Source: Parvularculaceae bacterium
Lineage (GTDB): Bacteria > Pseudomonadota > Alphaproteobacteria > Caulobacterales > Parvularculaceae
DNA: 10,240 nucleotides
Assembly: GCA_027080545.1 (NCBI GenBank)
Contig: JALWRV010000444.1
Span: 1-10,240, forward strand
Direction of reading: 5' to 3'
This document shows positions 7,937-10,240 of this stretch, in pieces (positions within the stretch are counted from its first letter, which is position 1; every line of letters starts with the position of its first letter). Below the pieces are notes generated by a model, which worked only from the letters and a program-made list of their open reading frames with translations, was not told where the DNA came from and ran no database searches. Both the position numbers and the translations under genes were made by a program.

Positions 7937-9053
7937 TATGCAGGGCCAGTTCCGGTGTATAGGTTTGAAACCACGCGCGCACGGGCCCAAGTAGGGGGTG
8001 CGCGAGATTGCGCTGCATGTGGGCCCGCACCCGTGGTATCAATTTGCCATAAGAGGGTTTGTTATCACGGGTAATGAGACGGGCGAAAATACCAAGAATT
8101 TTTGCATTTCGCTGGGCACCTAATATAGCATAATCACAGGCGAATTGTTGTTCGTTGAAATCAAGGGAAAGGACGGCTGCTTTGTCGCAATAATATTGAT
8201 AGAGATGGGCGACCATTTCAGGGCTTACATCGCGCCGGGCATCTTCTAGCAGGGAGACCAGATCATAAGCAGCCTGTCCGAACAGGCCATCTTGAAAATC
8301 AATAATACCGACTTGGCGCAGGGATTTTTCTTGTGGGCACCAAAGCAGGTTTTCGGCATGATAATCGCGCAGAACCAAGGTAGACGGTGGGGAAAGAGCG
8401 TTTAGGCAAGCGGTCCATACTTCACGCCACGCATAAAGCGCCTTGTCATCAAGAGAAGAACCATTTCCTCCCATAAAGGGTATGTAAAATTCCTGCAGTA
8501 GATCTATTTCTGCCAGAAGTGCTGTTAGATCATATTCCATCAAAACATAGTCTTTGATTTGATGGGGGGCGGTAAAATTTTGCCCAATGTGTAATAGGGC
8601 ATCCAAGGCCCGTTCATATAGTTTTTGTTCAAAAGCCGGTCGGGTCGATTTTGCCTGTTGGGCGATGGTTGCAGCATAGAGGCCGGTGCCAAGATCGGAA
8701 ATGATAGCAAAGCCATTTGTCGCGTCAGCGGCATAAATTTCAGGGGCGTTGAGCCCCAGTTCGCGTAAGCATTTTGCAATGGCAAGAAAGGCGCCGAGAT
8801 TAGGTCCCGCAAGGCGAGCAGCGGCATTATAGCCGAGCGCGCGGCGCTGTTGTGGGGTGGAATCCGGGGGGCAGGCGGCGCTTTCACTGGCGGGGGGAGC
8901 ATCCATTAAAATAGCCTTGGTCCCATCGGCTTGGACTAAACGGCTATAGGCGCGTGTTGAGGCATCACCGGCAATGGGCTGGCGGTTTGCTTGCGCCCAG
9001 CCGCTTTGGTTTAAAAAAACATTTTTCAGTGCTTCGCGCTCTTGCATATTCAT
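7929..9053 (-). CDS. amgK: N-acetylmuramate/N-acetylglucosamine kinase (AmgK), aminoglycoside phosphotransferase family
   Basis: Anomeric sugar kinase that phosphorylates MurNAc (and GlcNAc) at C1 in the cytoplasm and passes MurNAc-1-phosphate to MurU. The 374-residue product has the APH/choline-kinase fold signals: nucleotide loop GDASTRAYSRL (29-39), the likely ATP-binding Lys46, catalytic loop LVLRDYHAENLLW (226-238) with catalytic Asp230 and metal-binding Asn235, and the DFG-like IDFQD (251-255), followed by AAYDLVSLLEDARRD (261-275). The position usually held by His in the HxD loop is Leu228, which I recall as normal for this branch. An in-frame TGA lies two codons before the ATG at 9053, so the start can only be that ATG or the one two codons later. 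An AAGAAGGG site lies 13 nt upstream, a long spacing. It follows tsaE by 30 nt; in some alphaproteobacteria the two are fused. Confidence 0.9.
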   Translation of the reverse strand: MNMQEREALKNVFLNQSGWAQANRQPIAGDASTRAYSRLVQADGTKAILMDAPPASESAACPPDSTPQQRRALGYNAAARLAGPNLGAFLAIAKCLRELGLNAPEIYAADATNGFAIISDLGTGLYAATIAQQAKSTRPAFEQKLYERALDALLHIGQNFTAPHQIKDYVLMEYDLTALLAEIDLLQEFYIPFMGGNGSSLDDKALYAWREVWTACLNALSPPSTLVLRDYHAENLLWCPQEKSLRQVGIIDFQDGLFGQAAYDLVSLLEDARRDVSPEMVAHLYQYYCDKAAVLSLDFNEQQFACDYAILGAQRNAKILGIFARLITRDNKPSYGKLIPRVRAHMQRNLAHPLLGPVRAWFQTYTPELALHNG

Positions 9054-9083
9054 AAATCAACGGCATCCCTTCTTGGGAAAAGC

Positions 9084-9623
9084 TTATAAGGGTTTGCGGC
9101 TATTTGTCAGGATGTTCAGCACGGATTGCCAATGTTGTTCCTGAGGGCCACCAACAGGGGATATTTGGAAATGAAGTTGCCGCTGGGTTGGGGTTTTGGC
9201 ATCCGGCTCACCAAAGGAGAGTAGCAGGGCGTCTTTCGGCATGAGAGGGGTGGCTTTTTGTGGCCATTCGATCAGGCGCACTGCGTCGAAACTTTCTTCC
9301 CAGCCCAATTCCCAAATCTCGTCTGGCTGTTCAAGGCGATAAAGATCGAAATGCCAGAGGGCGGGGGTGGCATCATAGGTTTGCAATAGCGAGAAGCTCG
9401 GCGATGGTACATCTGTCTCATGGCCGCAGGCAGCTTGTATTACCCCCCGGGCGAAGGTGGTTTTACCAGCCCCCAAGGGGCCGGACAGCAAGAGGCAATC
9501 GCCGCTTTGTAATAGGGGCCATAAATGTGCCCCCAAGGCGGCGGTTTGGGTTGGTGTTTCAAGGGTGAGGCTGGTCAAGGTGTGGGATTGGATCATGGGA
9601 GAGCTATAAAGGCTGGGGGCCAT
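9084..9623 (-). CDS. tsaE: tRNA threonylcarbamoyladenosine biosynthesis ATPase TsaE
   Basis: P-loop ATPase that works with TsaB and TsaD to place the threonylcarbamoyl group on A37 of tRNAs decoding ANN codons. The 179-residue product has Walker A GPLGAGKTT (48-56), the TsaE switch region VPSPSFSLLQTY (72-83), HFDLYRL (91-97), ELGWEE (105-110) and IEWPQKA (118-124). It is about 25 residues longer than the E. coli protein, mostly at the N-terminus and the C-terminal tail. An AGGAGA site 8 nt upstream supports the ATG at 9623 over the internal ATG at 9596, which has no such site. It is the first gene of the minus-strand train and is transcribed away from the ferredoxin gene. Confidence 0.95.
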   Translation of the reverse strand: MAPSLYSSPMIQSHTLTSLTLETPTQTAALGAHLWPLLQSGDCLLLSGPLGAGKTTFARGVIQAACGHETDVPSPSFSLLQTYDATPALWHFDLYRLEQPDEIWELGWEESFDAVRLIEWPQKATPLMPKDALLLSFGEPDAKTPTQRQLHFQISPVGGPQEQHWQSVLNILTNSRKPL

Positions 9624-9631
9624 AAAATCTA

Positions 9632-9637
9632 TCTCCT
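9632..9637 (-). promoter_or_regulatory. Shine-Dalgarno site of tsaE
   Basis: AGGAGA on the minus strand, 8 nt before the ATG at 9623. It is the best ribosome-binding match in the window and decides the start in favour of the longer tsaE product. Confidence 0.75.
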
Positions 9638-9708
9638 AAGGGTTGGGCCCCTCAGGGCATGATATGTCTTTGGCGGCGTTTGATGGTCTGGGCTTGTTGC
9701 CCCTTGCA

Positions 9709-9736
9709 TTGACCTTACCCCGTTTAATCCCTAAAT
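9709..9736 (+). promoter_or_regulatory. candidate promoter for the ferredoxin gene
   Basis: TTGACC at 9709-9714, a 5 of 6 match to the -35 consensus, is followed after 16 nt by CTAAAT at 9731-9736, a weak -10 match. A start of transcription near 9743 would leave a leader of about 28 nt containing the ribosome site. The -35 box is convincing and the -10 box is not. Confidence 0.4.
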
Positions 9737-9760
9737 GCGCTCATCAGGCAGGCAGTAAGC

Positions 9761-9767
9761 AGGAAGG
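9761..9767 (+). promoter_or_regulatory. Shine-Dalgarno site of the ferredoxin gene
   Basis: AGGAAGG lies just before the ATG at 9771; its AGGA part has a 6-nt spacer. It supports this ATG as the start. Confidence 0.65.
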
Positions 9768-9770
9768 CCC

Positions 9771-10091
9771 ATGGTAAAAATTACCTATATTGAGCATGAT
9801 GGGACAGCCCATGACATTGACGCGGAAGAAGGCCAAAGCGTGATGGAGGCGGCTGTTCGCCACATGGTGCCCGGCATTGATGCTGATTGTGGCGGTGCTT
9901 GTGCTTGTGCGACCTGTCATGTGTTTGTGGATGAAGCTTGGCGCGAGAAAACCGGTACCCCGGAGGCCATGGAAGAATCCATGCTCGATTTCGCCCAAGA
10001 AAAGCAGGAAAATTCCCGGCTGTCTTGTCAGATCAAAGTGAGCAAAGAGCTTGATGGGCTGGTGGTGCGCTTGCCCGAATTTCAAGGCTAG
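9771..10091 (+). CDS. [2Fe-2S] ferredoxin, adrenodoxin/FdVI type
   Basis: Small soluble electron carrier with one plant/vertebrate-fold [2Fe-2S] cluster. The 106-residue product has the expected length. Cluster ligands are Cys40, Cys46 and Cys49 in CGGACACATC (spacing C-x5-C-x2-C) and Cys86 in SRLSCQIKV; Cys44 is an extra, non-ligand cysteine in the loop. The acidic segment after the loop, including MLDFA (71-75), matches the partner-binding helix of the adrenodoxin/putidaredoxin group. In alphaproteobacteria such ferredoxins (for example FdVI of Rhodobacter) serve iron-sulfur cluster assembly or donate electrons to P450 or dioxygenase enzymes. No isc genes or oxygenases are visible here, so the partner cannot be named. 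It appears monocistronic within the window, diverging from tsaE. Confidence 0.93.
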   Translation: MVKITYIEHDGTAHDIDAEEGQSVMEAAVRHMVPGIDADCGGACACATCHVFVDEAWREKTGTPEAMEESMLDFAQEKQENSRLSCQIKVSKELDGLVVRLPEFQG

Positions 10092-10240
10092 CTTCGGTTG
10101 AGACCATTTTTGTATTTTTTGCGATATTTGTCTAAATGACCCCTGCTAGTCGCCCATAATTGGCAAAAATAGAAAAATCAGGGTGCGTATAAATTTTTCT
10201 GCTTTTGTAACCAAATTAACAATTAAATTCACTTGCGCTA
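10092..10240. other. AT-rich noncoding region after the ferredoxin gene
   Basis: 149 nt with many A and T tracts and no open frame that resembles a protein. I see no GC-rich stem followed by a T-run, so the ferredoxin terminator is not identified. The only clear structure is the inverted repeat at 10171-10200. Part of this may be the upstream region of a gene beyond the window. Confidence 0.5.
10171..10200. repeat. AT-rich inverted repeat
   Basis: AGAAAAAT (10171-10178) and ATTTTTCT (10193-10200) are perfect 8-nt inverted arms around a 14-nt spacer that contains TATAA. Weak pairing and the absence of a following T-run argue against an efficient terminator. It could be a regulator site or chance in AT-rich DNA. 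Confidence 0.4.

Larger units (their letters stand above)
9624..9770. promoter_or_regulatory. divergent intergenic region between tsaE and the ferredoxin gene
   Basis: These 147 nt must carry the start signals for both the six-gene minus-strand train and the plus-strand ferredoxin gene. The minus side ends in a strong AGGAGA ribosome site (9637-9632). A TATCAT at 9664-9659 on the minus strand could be a -10 box, but nothing like a -35 box lies at the right distance. The plus side has a better candidate, listed separately. No operator palindrome stands out beyond GGGCCC near 9645. Confidence 0.6.

Noticed and set aside
7937..7990. N-terminal extension of murU (18 residues) overlapping amgK
   Set aside because: It lies inside the amgK 3' end, has no visible ribosome site, and the expected nucleotide loop follows closely after the ATG at 7936.
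9009..9015. In-frame T TTA AAC slippery heptamer at codons 13-15 of amgK
   Set aside because: The -1 frame meets a stop after about 15 codons, so a shift would give only a short peptide. I saw no stimulatory structure, and this heptamer is weak in bacteria.
9744..10085. 113-residue minus-strand open frame over the ferredoxin gene
   Set aside because: The plus-strand frame has all four cluster cysteines and a ribosome site, so the opposite frame is a shadow.
10098..10193. Promoter-like boxes (TTGAGA, TTGGCA, CATAAT, TATAAA) in the right-hand AT-rich region
   Set aside because: No pair of boxes has a 16-18 nt spacing, so these are likely chance matches in AT-rich DNA.
1..10240. Search for mobile elements, CRISPR arrays, tRNA genes, defence genes or biosynthetic clusters
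   Set aside because: The window is filled by core housekeeping genes with intact frames. No transposase, integrase, direct-repeat array or tRNA-like fold was seen by eye.

Overview
This window comes from a bacterial chromosome of moderate GC content, most likely an alphaproteobacterium. The evidence is the gene order tsaE-amgK-murU-addB-addA-trxA on one strand, the alphaproteobacterial forms of AddA and AddB (an AddB with neither Walker A lysine nor iron-sulfur cysteines), and an FdVI/adrenodoxin-type ferredoxin. I cannot name a genus. There is no phage, transposon, CRISPR array, tRNA or rRNA gene. It looks like ordinary core chromosome, and I see no undescribed system in it.

Layout from the left. 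Positions 3-110 may hold the last codons of a plus-strand gene that converges on trxA, with the two stop codons overlapping in a TTAA. From 9623 down to 107 runs a minus-strand gene train, read right to left: tsaE (t6A tRNA modification ATPase), amgK (MurNAc/GlcNAc kinase), murU (MurNAc-1-phosphate uridylyltransferase), addB and addA (helicase-nuclease for double-strand break repair), and trxA (thioredoxin). Four of the five junctions are tight: 30 nt between tsaE and amgK, 8-nt overlaps at amgK/murU and murU/addB, and 6 nt between addB and addA. The addA-trxA gap is longer (128 nt) and carries a GC-rich hairpin and a weak possible promoter, so trxA may also be expressed separately. From 9771 a [2Fe-2S] ferredoxin gene runs divergently on the plus strand. 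It is separated from tsaE by a 147-nt region that must hold the start signals for both directions. The right end (10092-10240) is AT-rich and has no recognisable gene.

How the genes relate: AmgK and MurU are consecutive steps of the peptidoglycan recycling shortcut that turns MurNAc into UDP-MurNAc and bypasses MurA. AddA and AddB form one enzyme complex. TsaE and thioredoxin are housekeeping proteins. The group is probably co-transcribed, but only two pairs (AmgK-MurU and AddA-AddB) have an obvious shared function.

The observations most worth a second look are small ones. The two overlap junctions are nearly identical, giving MurU and AddB the same MDKTT start. There are homopolymer runs in murU and addB, and a hairpin in the trxA leader.
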